DNA of 43,128 bases from Paenibacillus ehimensis NBRC 15659 (GTDB taxonomy: Bacteria; Bacillota; Bacilli; Paenibacillales; NBRC-103111), in NCBI RefSeq assembly GCF_004000785.1, contig NZ_BILX01000056.1, positions 1-43,128 of the forward strand, read 5' to 3'. The notes beneath the pieces are model-generated. The model was not told where the DNA came from. It made no database searches and saw nothing but the letters and a program-made list of their open reading frames with translations. Position numbers and translations under genes: made by a program. Of the stretch, positions 1-7,950 are shown in pieces (within the stretch, counting starts at the first letter, position 1; the number at the start of each line of letters is the position of its first letter).

Positions 1-19
1 CCATTCAGGTGACAAGCAA

Positions 20-44
20 AGAGACCTCAAAGGGTCTCTTTTTT
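20..44 (+). terminator. Rho-independent terminator
   Basis: AGAGACC (20-26) pairs with GGTCTCT (33-39) around a 6-nt loop and is followed by a T-run. It would end a plus-strand gene lying left of the window. The reverse reading has a poorer T-run but may also stop the minus-strand operon that ends at 61. Confidence 0.7.
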
Positions 45-60
45 GCGTTGTACTTAAGTC

Positions 61-369
61 TTACGATTGAAGTTTGTTGCGGACGGAGCGAAGCTTTTGC
101 TCCATGGAAGCGATCTTGTCCCGGCGGTCGTCGATTTTGATCGATGTGGATACGCGTTTGGCTCCATGCTGGAATGGGGCTTCGTGCAGCCGCTGAAGCA
201 CTTGAAATAAATCTTGCAGCTCTCCTTCGATGATGGTGCTCATCGGCGTCATTTGGAATTGAATCGGCTCCGGAGCTTGCTCCAGCAGGCGGTGCAGATC
301 GGCGACATATCCGCTTAAACTGGTCGTTTCGGTTCCGATGGGAATAACGGTTACTTCGACTATAGCCAT
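61..369 (-). CDS. MTH1187/YqgV-family thiamine-binding protein
   Basis: This 102-residue protein matches the MTH1187 (DUF77) family in length and pattern: an N-terminal beta strand (MAIVEVTVIPIG), a TSLS segment, and the FQMTPMSTIIEGEL motif near residues 38-51. Members are small ferredoxin-like-fold proteins that bind thiamine or related pyrimidines; their physiological role is poorly defined. The ATG at 369 has an AGGAGG site just upstream. It lies 73 nt downstream of the GMC gene on the same strand and could be its distal co-transcribed neighbour. No thiamine gene is adjacent, so the ligand is inferred from family only. Confidence 0.8.
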   Translation of the reverse strand: MAIVEVTVIPIGTETTSLSGYVADLHRLLEQAPEPIQFQMTPMSTIIEGELQDLFQVLQRLHEAPFQHGAKRVSTSIKIDDRRDKIASMEQKLRSVRNKLQS

Positions 370-442
370 TGGTTCTCCCTCCTTCTTCGCTTGTAAGACG
401 GCATGTATTTATTTTACCGCAAAGGATAGGACGGGGTATAGT

Positions 443-2017
443 CTACAGGTCCAGTCGTTTCATGGTCGCCTTGATATAATCGGCCGTACGGGCAGCCAAT
501 GCCATCACCGTATTGGTCGGATTGCCGCCTCCGGACGTCACGAAAATACTGGCGTCGCATATAAACAGATTCGGAATATCGTGCGTTTGCCCGTAGGAGT
601 TTACGACAGACGTATCGGGATCGTTGCCCATGCGGCAGCCTCCCATCAAATGAGCGGTATCGGGGACGACGAACTCCGGTTTGCCTCCGGCGGCGCTTAA
701 AATTTCGCTCATCGTTCCGATGGCATGCTGGATGAGCCGTCTGTCGTTTTCGCCATAGCTGAAGGTGACTTTGGCGCGAGGCATGCCGAAAGCATCCTTT
801 TCATCGCTCAAGGTAATGGCGTTGTCCGGATTCGGGAGCACTTCACCGACTAAGGTCACTCTTCCAAAGTAATTGTAGTCGAGTATCGTTTCCCGCAAAC
901 GTTTCCCCCAAACTGGGCCATCCTCATCCGATTGGGTAATTCCACTGGCAAAGCTCACCGGGCGGACCCCATGGGCGTGCAGCGTATAGCCGCGGGCGAA
1001 ATCGCGTTCGGGGGAAGTGCTGTAAAAGTCTTGCGTCGTTGCAAGCACCGGCGTTCCTTTATACAAGCGGACCTCCTCTTCGAATCGCGCATAGACGTCG
1101 TGGCTGCTGTGGGTCATGAATGCCTTGCCGACCCATCCGCTGCTGTTGGCAAGCCCGTCCGGGAAACGGCTGTTCGCTGAATTCAGGAGCAGCCTCGGAG
1201 TCTCTACGACATAGGCGGACACGATGACCAGCCGCGCCCGCTGCTCATAGGTTACATCGTTATGAACAAACGTCACTCCGGTGGCCCGTCCGCTCTCGTC
1301 CGTATTCACTTGGGTAACCCTGCAATCGGCAAGCACTTCCGCGCCGGCTTTCATCGCTTTGGGAATATGGACGATCAAGGTGCTGAATTTCGCGTCCGGC
1401 ATGCAGCCTTGGTTGCAAAATCCGCGGTTGATGCAAGGCGGGCGGCCTTCGAAGGGCGCGGACAAAATGGCAAGCGGACTGACGACCCAGCGAATGCCGA
1501 GCTTTTCGCAGCCTCTGGCAAATACCTGTGCGTTCGGGCTGATCGGATCGCGTTCGGGATAAGGATAGGGGCCATGAAACTCGCCCCAGGGGAAATATTT
1601 TGGGCCCGAGACGGCGATTTCCTTCTCGATCTTCGTATAGTAAGGCTCCAGATCGGAATATGTGATCGGCCAATCCTCTCCGACGCCGTCAAGCGTTTTG
1701 GTTCGAAAATCGCTTTCATGAAAACGCAAAAAGACTCCGGTAAAATGCGTCGTTCCCCCGCCAACGCCCCAGCCGGAATTGTTATGGCCCATTTGCAGCG
1801 GATCGCGGCCGTCTACGATGCGTGCTTCCTGCCAGCCCAAGCTCTGCATGGCCAGCTCATCGCTGGCAAAATCGTGCTGCGGATCCCGAAACGGTCCGGC
1901 CTCCAGCACGACGACGCTCATTCCGGCTTCACTCAGCTCTTTAGCCAGCACGCCGCCGGCAGCCCCCGCTCCAACAATGACGACATCGACCGTCTCGCCT
2001 TCATATTTACGCTTCAT
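443..2017 (-). CDS. GMC-family FAD oxidoreductase (gluconate 2-dehydrogenase-type large subunit)
   Basis: The 524-residue product begins with an FAD-binding Rossmann motif (VIVGAGAAGGVLAKEL, residues about 12-27) and ends with a GMC C-terminal domain carrying HLMGGCRMG and the NPTNTVMALAAR helix. Such flavoproteins oxidise sugar acids or polyols and pass electrons to a quinone or cytochrome partner. The ATG at 2017 was chosen because AAGGAGGAG precedes it; the frame stays open upstream to 2149 without a better site. It overlaps the small-subunit gene by 11 bp, which implies translational coupling. A CINRGFCNQGCMPDAK stretch has several cysteines, as in other gluconate-dehydrogenase-like members. 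The substrate is not determined; the LarA neighbour suggests a 2-hydroxy acid. Confidence 0.85.
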   Translation of the reverse strand: MKRKYEGETVDVVIVGAGAAGGVLAKELSEAGMSVVVLEAGPFRDPQHDFASDELAMQSLGWQEARIVDGRDPLQMGHNNSGWGVGGGTTHFTGVFLRFHESDFRTKTLDGVGEDWPITYSDLEPYYTKIEKEIAVSGPKYFPWGEFHGPYPYPERDPISPNAQVFARGCEKLGIRWVVSPLAILSAPFEGRPPCINRGFCNQGCMPDAKFSTLIVHIPKAMKAGAEVLADCRVTQVNTDESGRATGVTFVHNDVTYEQRARLVIVSAYVVETPRLLLNSANSRFPDGLANSSGWVGKAFMTHSSHDVYARFEEEVRLYKGTPVLATTQDFYSTSPERDFARGYTLHAHGVRPVSFASGITQSDEDGPVWGKRLRETILDYNYFGRVTLVGEVLPNPDNAITLSDEKDAFGMPRAKVTFSYGENDRRLIQHAIGTMSEILSAAGGKPEFVVPDTAHLMGGCRMGNDPDTSVVNSYGQTHDIPNLFICDASIFVTSGGGNPTNTVMALAARTADYIKATMKRLDL

Positions 2018-2615
2018 GCTGCTTTCTCTCCTCCTTAGGCTCCCATGGATCGAGCTGCCCCGGATGCATACGTACATAACCGCGGGGATAAGCGGGACCT
2101 GCGTATCCGATCTCCGACCATATTTCAGGATGAGAATAATAAGCCTCAACCGTCAGGTTCAACAATTTCTTGAACAACGCGGCCTGCGGCACGTGCTGCC
2201 ACACTTCGAGAGGAACCGCTTGATTCCGGCTGACATCGAGCATGAGCTGTTTTTTCTGCTTCGGTTGAAGGTGAAAGAAGCGCTCGGTATGGATCGATTG
2301 ACATGCGATATCCAGAGCATGAAGCCCCTCACGCACCAGAACGGCTGCTTCGGGCTCGCCGGTTTTCCGCTGCCCTTCTTGTCCGCCCGCCAGCGTCCGG
2401 TCGATATGATCCAATACGAACTGAAGGATATCCGGGCGTTCGTCATCGACCAAGAGAGAGCACCAGGCCCGCAAATTCTCGGCCTCGACAGTCGTCAGGA
2501 AAACATAATCGCCGGTAGTGTGCAGCCGGGAAAGCACGATTTGCTGGGTATGATCGTCCCAAGCGTCTTTTTCGTGCATGACATCGTAGGAAGGGTACCG
2601 TGTAAGCTTTTTCAT
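2007..2615 (-). CDS. Gluconate 2-dehydrogenase subunit 3 family protein
   Basis: This 202-residue protein resembles the gluconate 2-dehydrogenase subunit 3 family, the small partner that in Gram-negatives assists a GMC flavoprotein at the membrane. It has no obvious Tat or Sec signal at its N terminus (MKKLTRYPSYDVM), so it may act on the cytoplasmic face, unlike periplasmic three-subunit enzymes. The start at 2615 follows GGAGGTAAAACG. The gene sits between the membrane-protein gene (4-nt gap) and the GMC gene (11-bp overlap). The family call rests on overall pattern and on pairing with a GMC gene; no catalytic motif is expected. Confidence 0.7.
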   Translation of the reverse strand: MKKLTRYPSYDVMHEKDAWDDHTQQIVLSRLHTTGDYVFLTTVEAENLRAWCSLLVDDERPDILQFVLDHIDRTLAGGQEGQRKTGEPEAAVLVREGLHALDIACQSIHTERFFHLQPKQKKQLMLDVSRNQAVPLEVWQHVPQAALFKKLLNLTVEAYYSHPEIWSEIGYAGPAYPRGYVRMHPGQLDPWEPKEERKQHEA

Positions 2616-2619
2616 CGTT

Positions 2620-3012
2620 TTACCTCCAATAATAGGCGAGAAGTCCAAGGACGCTCAAAGCGCTGAACATAACCGGAAGCACGACAGGAGGACCGACAAG
2701 AAAGTTGCGCATCGTATACCCGCCGACGCGAACGCCTACCCCGTGGAAATGAAAGTAAAACCCGATGCCGCCTGCAATAACGCCAAACCACATAAGATAG
2801 GAAAAAAGGTAGAGCAGCCAGTCCAGCCGGTAATAGGCGAGCGATACAGCTAGCACGCTGAATACAGGCGCAGAGACGACGGGAACCCACATGGCTTTAT
2901 GGTGAAAATTTTGCCGGTAATGCGAGATGGTCACTTGTATCCAAATGGCAAAAAAAGCGATGCCCACGAACAAAAACACGACGCGTGCCAGGGGCCATCC
3001 GATCCAGTGCAT
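2620..3012 (-). CDS. Small polytopic membrane protein of the GMC dehydrogenase operon
   Basis: The 130-residue product has about four hydrophobic segments (approximately 8-27, 43-60, 66-87 and 105-127), so it is an integral membrane protein. Histidines cluster at membrane edges (SHYRQNFHHK near residue 30; GFYFHFHGVG near 85), which could bind a metal, haem or quinone, but this is speculation. It sits 21 nt after larA and 4 nt before the subunit-3 gene, with a good GGAGGAAG site. Its position is where a cytochrome subunit would be expected, yet no CXXCH motif is present. I do not recognise a named family. Confidence 0.7.
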   Translation of the reverse strand: MHWIGWPLARVVFLFVGIAFFAIWIQVTISHYRQNFHHKAMWVPVVSAPVFSVLAVSLAYYRLDWLLYLFSYLMWFGVIAGGIGFYFHFHGVGVRVGGYTMRNFLVGPPVVLPVMFSALSVLGLLAYYWR

Positions 3013-3033
3013 ATGAATCTTCCTCCGTTTCTG

Positions 3034-4320
3034 TTAGCGGTGATGACGCGGATAGGTTAGCGACCCGAACGGCATGACAGCCAGCTTCGCCCCGGGGTTC
3101 TGCAGCAGAGCTTGGGTCGTAGCGCTTAAATCGTCGGCCGGATAAAAGCCCAGTAATTCGATCAGGTGACGAGGCAACGAGGAACGGACAAACACCCTGG
3201 CGCGGTGCAGCACTTCTTCCACATGCAAAATTTTGTGGGCGCCGAGGACGAACCGCTCCCGAAGCTTGTCCGTCATTTTTCGGCGGTCGCCCATGGTCTC
3301 GATCCAATGCTGAAACAAGCCGTTTCCCATTCCTTCGGGACACTCCGCCACAAGAAGCAGGGAGCCTCCCGGCTTTACGAAGGCCGCGGCATTGCGGAGC
3401 GCTTTTAAAGCTTGATACATCTGCAAATCTTTCGGAGCTCCTCCAGCCGAAACGACGACGACATCGTACAGTTCAGTTACCTGCCGGGTAAACCAGCCGG
3501 CGGCAAACTCGGTTCCTTTCCGATGGGCTTCCGCGATATGTCCGGCTACGGCTTTCAGCACCTGACGATCGTGGTCGACGATCACATTGAGCAGGAACTG
3601 AATAGGGACGAACCGCTCGGCTTCCTCTAAATCGAGGTGCAACGGATTATATGGGATGCCGGGCACGGCCTTGTAGGTTAACGACAACGCATGATGGCAT
3701 TCAATGGTTCGCTTGGAAGCGACCCCGGGGACGAGCGCTTTGACGCCTCCGGAAATACCTACCATAGCATGAGGCTCGATATTGCCCGTCGCTATGCGCA
3801 GCGGCGTGTCGGCGACCATACGGTTGATTTCGACCGGGGTGCCGAGCGAGGTCGTCCCCATATACACGCAATCCTCCGATGCGGCCGAATGATTATGCAC
3901 GCGAATTCTCGCGTAGACTTCGGCGCCGACCAGCCGTTTCAATTCGTCGGGCGTGTGCTTGCGATGGGCGCCGAGGGCTACGACAATATCGATTTGATCG
4001 TCACCCAGGCCAGCCGCGTGAAGCTCTTCCAGTAGCGGAGGCAAAAGCAGCCTGGTAGGACACAGACGGGTACCGTCGCTGATCAGAATGACGGCCCGGC
4101 TTCTGCCCTTGGCAAGCTCGCGGAGCCTCTTTGCTCCGATCGGCGCCGCCAATGCTTCGCGAATCCGGTTTTGAGATAACTCGGGAGACGTCTCTAAAGC
4201 TTCGAGCCCGTACGTCAATGTATCGTAGGCCCTGCCCGAAGGCAGGTTCAGCGAGACGGTGGTGCAGCCATAATGCAGCTCGGGAATGGCACAGGCCTCC
4301 TTTTTCTTGGAGATCAACAA
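3034..4320 (-). CDS. LarA-family nickel-pincer racemase/epimerase
   Basis: The roughly 420-residue protein is a LarA (DUF2088) homologue. Visible motifs: SDGTRLCPT near 82-90, matching the DxTRPxP loop; GAHRKHTPDE near 117; HNHSA near 142; and EPHAMVGISGGVKALVPG near 182-199, holding the histidine and the lysine that carries the cofactor in LarA, followed by a histidine pair (ECHHAL). These are the residues that hold the nickel-pincer nucleotide and catalyse C2 proton exchange on 2-hydroxy acids. Characterised members include lactate and malate racemases and D-gluconate 2-epimerase. The start is uncertain: TTG at 4320 has no ribosome site, while GGAGG lies inside the frame and would serve an ATT at 4287. 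No larB/C/E cofactor genes are in the window. Confidence 0.8.
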   Translation of the reverse strand: MLISKKKEACAIPELHYGCTTVSLNLPSGRAYDTLTYGLEALETSPELSQNRIREALAAPIGAKRLRELAKGRSRAVILISDGTRLCPTRLLLPPLLEELHAAGLGDDQIDIVVALGAHRKHTPDELKRLVGAEVYARIRVHNHSAASEDCVYMGTTSLGTPVEINRMVADTPLRIATGNIEPHAMVGISGGVKALVPGVASKRTIECHHALSLTYKAVPGIPYNPLHLDLEEAERFVPIQFLLNVIVDHDRQVLKAVAGHIAEAHRKGTEFAAGWFTRQVTELYDVVVVSAGGAPKDLQMYQALKALRNAAAFVKPGGSLLLVAECPEGMGNGLFQHWIETMGDRRKMTDKLRERFVLGAHKILHVEEVLHRARVFVRSSLPRHLIELLGFYPADDLSATTQALLQNPGAKLAVMPFGSLTYPRHHR

Positions 4321-4421
4321 TGGATAAAGATGAAAAATTTACATTTAGTATGACCGTATCTTGTGTTCTTATCCGCAGCTAAACCTGGTTAATGATTTAC
4401 GTCCTAAGGCAGTTCCTTTTC

Positions 4422-4452
4422 TTGCTGTTCCTGGGCCAGGTTGTGTTACAAT
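4422..4452 (+). promoter_or_regulatory. Candidate promoter of the PucR-type gene
   Basis: TTGCTG (4422-4427) and TACAAT (4447-4452) are separated by 19 bp, longer than ideal. The site lies about 50 bp upstream of the regulator start, in the divergent region shared with larA. No clear promoter for larA was found in the same region. Confidence 0.35.
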
Positions 4453-4502
4453 AGATGGTAATCAGTTATTTATTACAGACATAAGGGGTTGGGAGCGAGG
4501 AG

Positions 4503-5618
4503 ATGGATTGGGAACAAGTCAAGGAGCAGCTTGAAGCCATATTGAATACTCCGGTCCAAACCACCAGATGGGCCTGGGAAGCGTGGCGGCGCGAAGTGAA
4601 GAAGCATGAGGCGGAGCCGGGGTCCGGGGACGGAAGCTTGATTAGAGAAGGCAGGCTTCTTTTTTTGGCGCAAAAAGAAGGGCAGGATGCGCTGCTTCTG
4701 GCCATCCAGGCTGATGCCGTATCGCCTGTGGAACGGCGTCTTGTGGAGCTTACGCTGGAAAGCCGCAAAACGCAGGATAAAAAGCCTCCGGCGCTCGCCA
4801 ACGAGGAGGAGCGCAAAGCGGGGATGGTGCGCGATTGGCTTCGCACGCAGCAGGAGCTCGGCTTGACGCAGGCCGAGATGCCCGATGCTCTTGTGTCGCA
4901 GCTGTCGCTGTACTCCAAGAAAATTCCGCTGTTGTTGTATGGGGACTACACAACCTCGCGGCGGGCGCATGACCGGGAGCTGAAGAAGCTGCTGGAATCG
5001 TTCTTCGATGCGGACATGACCTTGATTCCTCTGACGGATAAAGAATGGCTCATTCTCGGCTCGGAGAAAATATTGTCGATGGACACCGGCGACGATAAGG
5101 AAGACTCGGACGGCGAAACGCTGGAAGACCGGCTCGCGGCCATCGGCCATGGCTTGCACGAAATGCTTGAGAACGAATGGGTAGGCGAATGCCATCTGGC
5201 CATCCACTACCCGATCCTGCCGGCGAAATCGCTATATGCCGCGGTGCTTCAGCTCAGGGAGACGATGTTGCTGGGGCGCACGTATCATGTGGGCAGCAAT
5301 ATGCATATGCCATGGGAGCTTCAGCTGGAAAGGCTGGTGCATTTGGTGCCGGAAGCGGAGAAGGCGAGCTTTCTGGAGCAAGTGCTGAAGCGGCTCGATG
5401 TGGCGTTCGATGCGGAGACGATGACGACGCTCGAACAGTTTTTCCAGCTGGACTGCAATGTCAGCGAGACAGCCAAAAAGCTGTATATTCACCGGAATAC
5501 GCTGCTCTACCGCTTGGACAAATTCAAGCAGGAGACGGGATTGGACGTGCGGACGTTCAACAACGCCGTGCTTGTGAAGATTGCCATGCTATTGTACAAA
5601 GTAACGAAAAGAAAGTAA
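4503..5618 (+). CDS. PucR/CdaR-type helix-turn-helix transcriptional regulator
   Basis: This 371-residue protein ends in a PucR-type C-terminal HTH (about 313-368): a FFQLDCNVSETAKKLYIHRN segment followed by TLLYRLDKF. The family includes activators of purine catabolism and of sugar-diacid or glycerate use. The N-terminal 300 residues have no recognisable sensor motif, so the effector is unknown. It is divergent from the larA/GMC operon and directly upstream of the sugar ABC ATPase gene; either could be its target. The ATG at 4503 follows GGGAGCGAGGAG. Confidence 0.8.
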   Translation: MDWEQVKEQLEAILNTPVQTTRWAWEAWRREVKKHEAEPGSGDGSLIREGRLLFLAQKEGQDALLLAIQADAVSPVERRLVELTLESRKTQDKKPPALANEEERKAGMVRDWLRTQQELGLTQAEMPDALVSQLSLYSKKIPLLLYGDYTTSRRAHDRELKKLLESFFDADMTLIPLTDKEWLILGSEKILSMDTGDDKEDSDGETLEDRLAAIGHGLHEMLENEWVGECHLAIHYPILPAKSLYAAVLQLRETMLLGRTYHVGSNMHMPWELQLERLVHLVPEAEKASFLEQVLKRLDVAFDAETMTTLEQFFQLDCNVSETAKKLYIHRNTLLYRLDKFKQETGLDVRTFNNAVLVKIAMLLYKVTKRK

Positions 5619-5639
5619 TTTTTTTGTGAAGATTGTGCA

Positions 5640-5669
5640 TAGTCATGATACGCCTTGTTACGGTATGAT
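5640..5669 (+). promoter_or_regulatory. Candidate promoter of msmX/ugpC-type ATPase
   Basis: TAGTCA (5640-5645) and TATGAT (5664-5669) with an 18-bp spacer lie about 40 bp upstream of the ATPase start. No catabolite-response element was recognised around it. Confidence 0.45.
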
Positions 5670-5710
5670 TTAAGCAATAACACGATACCAATTCGTAGGG
5701 GGAATCAATC

Positions 5711-6835
5711 ATGGCAGGTGTACGTTTGAACCATGTCGTCAAAAAATATCCGGGCGCAGAAGAAGCAACGGTGAAAGACTTCCATCTCGATATTCAGGAC
5801 AAGGAATTTTTGGTTCTGGTAGGCGCTTCCGGTTGCGGTAAATCCACGACGCTGCGGATGATCGCCGGCTTGGAGGAAATCACGGAAGGCGAACTGTATA
5901 TCGGCGACCGTCTCGTGAACGACGTCGCTCCGAAAGACCGCGATATTGCGATGGTATTCCAATCCTACGCTTTGTATCCCCATATGAACGTATATCAAAA
6001 CATGGCATTCGGTTTGAAGCTGCGCAAATTCAAAAAAGCCGACATCGACGCCCGCGTGCGCGAAGCGGCCAAAATTCTCGATATCGAACACTTGCTCGAC
6101 CGTAAGCCGAAGGCGCTCTCCGGCGGTCAGCGTCAGCGCGTGGCCTTGGGCCGGGCGATCGTCCGCGAGCCGCAAGTGTTCCTGATGGACGAACCGCTGT
6201 CCAACTTGGACGCGAAGCTGCGCGTCCAAATGCGCGCCGAAATCACGAAGCTCGTGAAACGTCTTGAAACGACAACCATCTACGTAACGCATGACCAGAC
6301 GGAAGCGATGACGATGGGCGACCGGATCGTCGTTATGGATAAAGGCATTATCCAACAAGCGGCATCTCCGGAGGACATCTACAACTATCCGGTGAACATG
6401 TTCGTAGCCGGTTTTATCGGTTCCCCGTCCATGAACTTCATTCACGGCGGATTCGCTGAGCAAGGCGGCAGCTTGTACTTTAAAGCATCGGGCTTTAATG
6501 TCGAAGTACCGGAAGGCAAAGCCAAAATCCTCCGCGAAAAAGGCTACGCCGGCAAGGAAGTCGTGCTGGGCGTGCGTCCGGAAGATTTCCACGAAGAAGC
6601 GATCTTTATGGAAGCTTCTCCGAACACCATCGTCAACGCACACGTGGAAGTGGCGGAGAACCTCGGTCATGAAATGCTCTTGCACCTCAGCGGACTCGGC
6701 AGCCAAATGGTCGTCGTTCGTGTAGACGGCCGCTCGAACGCCAAGGAAGGCTCCAATGTGAAGCTTGCTGTGGACATGAACAAAGTTCACTTCTTCGATA
6801 AAGATACGACGAATTCCATTTTGCTGAACGCTTAA
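5711..6835 (+). CDS. msmX: Sugar ABC transporter ATP-binding protein (MsmX/UgpC family)
   Basis: The 374-residue ATPase has Walker A (GASGCGKST, near residue 38), the signature LSGGQRQRVALGRA (about 136-149), Walker B (VFLMDEP) and the H-loop (YVTHDQTEA), then a C-terminal TOBE-type regulatory domain. It energises carbohydrate uptake. In Bacilli MsmX is a shared ATPase serving several binding-protein/permease pairs; the lack of permease genes here fits such a multitask role. The start at 5711 follows AGGGGGAATCAATC. It is probably monocistronic, with its own promoter and terminator. Distinguishing MsmX from UgpC by sequence alone is uncertain. Confidence 0.88.
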   Translation: MAGVRLNHVVKKYPGAEEATVKDFHLDIQDKEFLVLVGASGCGKSTTLRMIAGLEEITEGELYIGDRLVNDVAPKDRDIAMVFQSYALYPHMNVYQNMAFGLKLRKFKKADIDARVREAAKILDIEHLLDRKPKALSGGQRQRVALGRAIVREPQVFLMDEPLSNLDAKLRVQMRAEITKLVKRLETTTIYVTHDQTEAMTMGDRIVVMDKGIIQQAASPEDIYNYPVNMFVAGFIGSPSMNFIHGGFAEQGGSLYFKASGFNVEVPEGKAKILREKGYAGKEVVLGVRPEDFHEEAIFMEASPNTIVNAHVEVAENLGHEMLLHLSGLGSQMVVVRVDGRSNAKEGSNVKLAVDMNKVHFFDKDTTNSILLNA

Positions 6836-6854
6836 TGCGTATCGTACGGAATAA

Positions 6855-6885
6855 AAGGTCAGTCCTGACGGGCTGGCCTTTTTTG
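6855..6885 (+). terminator. Terminator after the sugar ABC ATPase gene
   Basis: AAGGTCAGTC (6855-6864) pairs with GGCTGGCCTT (6871-6880) using two G-T pairs around a 6-nt loop, followed by a T-run. Confidence 0.8.
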
Positions 6886-6995
6886 CTGCGGGTGGTATTG
6901 GAAGGGAAATCGCGATATGCTAGGCGTAGCCTCTACGAATGAAGGGTTCGTCCGGACAGCGCGGCTGTACGAAGAACTAGGGAGCGGGGAGATTC

Positions 6996-7892
6996 ATGAG
7001 CATCGAGCAATTGAAAGTGTTTGTGACGGTGGCGGAGCTGCAGCATTTTTCGCGAGCGGCGGAGCTGCTGCATTTGTCTCAGCCGGGGGTCAGCATGCAT
7101 ATCCGCAGCTTGGAGAACGAATTCGGGACGAAGCTGCTTCATCGTTCGTCCAAACGGGTGAAGCTGACGGAGGCCGGGGAAATCCTGTATCGTCAAGCGA
7201 AGGCGATACTGCTGCAATACGAAACGGCGAAGCATGAGATCGACCGACTGAACCAGGTTGTCTCCGGCAGTTTGAGCGTAGGAGCGAGCTTCACGATCGG
7301 AGAGTTTCTTCTGCCCAAGCTGCTGGCCAGCTATGCACGTCTATATCCGGGGGTGGAGGTACAGGTCACCGTCGGCAATACGGATGAAATCGAGCGGCTT
7401 GTGCAAGCGCACGAGCTGGAGGTCGGGCTGGTCGAAGGGGAGCTGCAGCGGTCGGGGATCCGCTCGGAGACGTTCATGGAGGACGAGATGATCGTAGCCG
7501 TTCCGGCAGGCCATCCGCTTGCGGCGTACAGGGAAGTGACGCCGGAGGCTTTGCAGGACCAAGTTTGGATCTTCCGCGAGGTCGGCTCCGGTACCCGGGC
7601 CTACAGCGACCGGCTGATCCGCGAGTGGGGACTGCGGGTGCAGCGGGCTTACGTGCTGAGCAGTACGCAAGGCGTCAAGGAGACGGTTGCAGCCGGACTG
7701 GGTATTGCCGTACTATCGCGTTGGACCGTAGGACGGATGCTTGCGACGGAGGAACTGAAGGAGCTGCGGATTCGCGGCCAGCGGCTCACCCGTTTGTTGT
7801 CGCTGATTCAAGGCGAGGAGCGGGCGGGAACGCTTGCGCTGGACCGTTTCGTCCAGCAGGTGAGAGGGCTTCGCACGGCCGCTTCCGGTTGA
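6996..7892 (+). CDS. LysR-family transcriptional regulator
   Basis: The 298-residue protein has the LysR N-terminal winged HTH (MSIEQLKVFVTVAELQHFS, then SRAAELLHLSQPGVSMHI) and a C-terminal substrate-binding domain from about residue 90 (GSLSVGASFTIGEFLLPKLL). The pattern resembles the CysL/YwfK-like subgroup linked to sulfur metabolism, but that assignment is tentative and no target is adjacent. LysR proteins usually regulate a divergent neighbour; here the upstream gene is convergent with its own terminator, so the target is probably elsewhere. The ATG at 6996 follows GGGGAGATTC. Confidence 0.8.
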   Translation: MSIEQLKVFVTVAELQHFSRAAELLHLSQPGVSMHIRSLENEFGTKLLHRSSKRVKLTEAGEILYRQAKAILLQYETAKHEIDRLNQVVSGSLSVGASFTIGEFLLPKLLASYARLYPGVEVQVTVGNTDEIERLVQAHELEVGLVEGELQRSGIRSETFMEDEMIVAVPAGHPLAAYREVTPEALQDQVWIFREVGSGTRAYSDRLIREWGLRVQRAYVLSSTQGVKETVAAGLGIAVLSRWTVGRMLATEELKELRIRGQRLTRLLSLIQGEERAGTLALDRFVQQVRGLRTAASG

Positions 7893-7950
7893 TTTATGCG
7901 GCTGATTCCTTTAGGATGAGGATATTGGGATAAAAAGGAGAAAGATCACG

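Noticed and set aside
443..2149. GMC protein starting at 2149
   Set aside because: The extra 44 residues overlap the subunit-3 gene and lack a ribosome site; ATG 2017 has AAGGAGG and starts right before the FAD motif.
5705..6790. 361-codon minus-strand frame opposite the sugar ABC ATPase
   Set aside because: Shadow of a fully conserved ATPase; no start signal.
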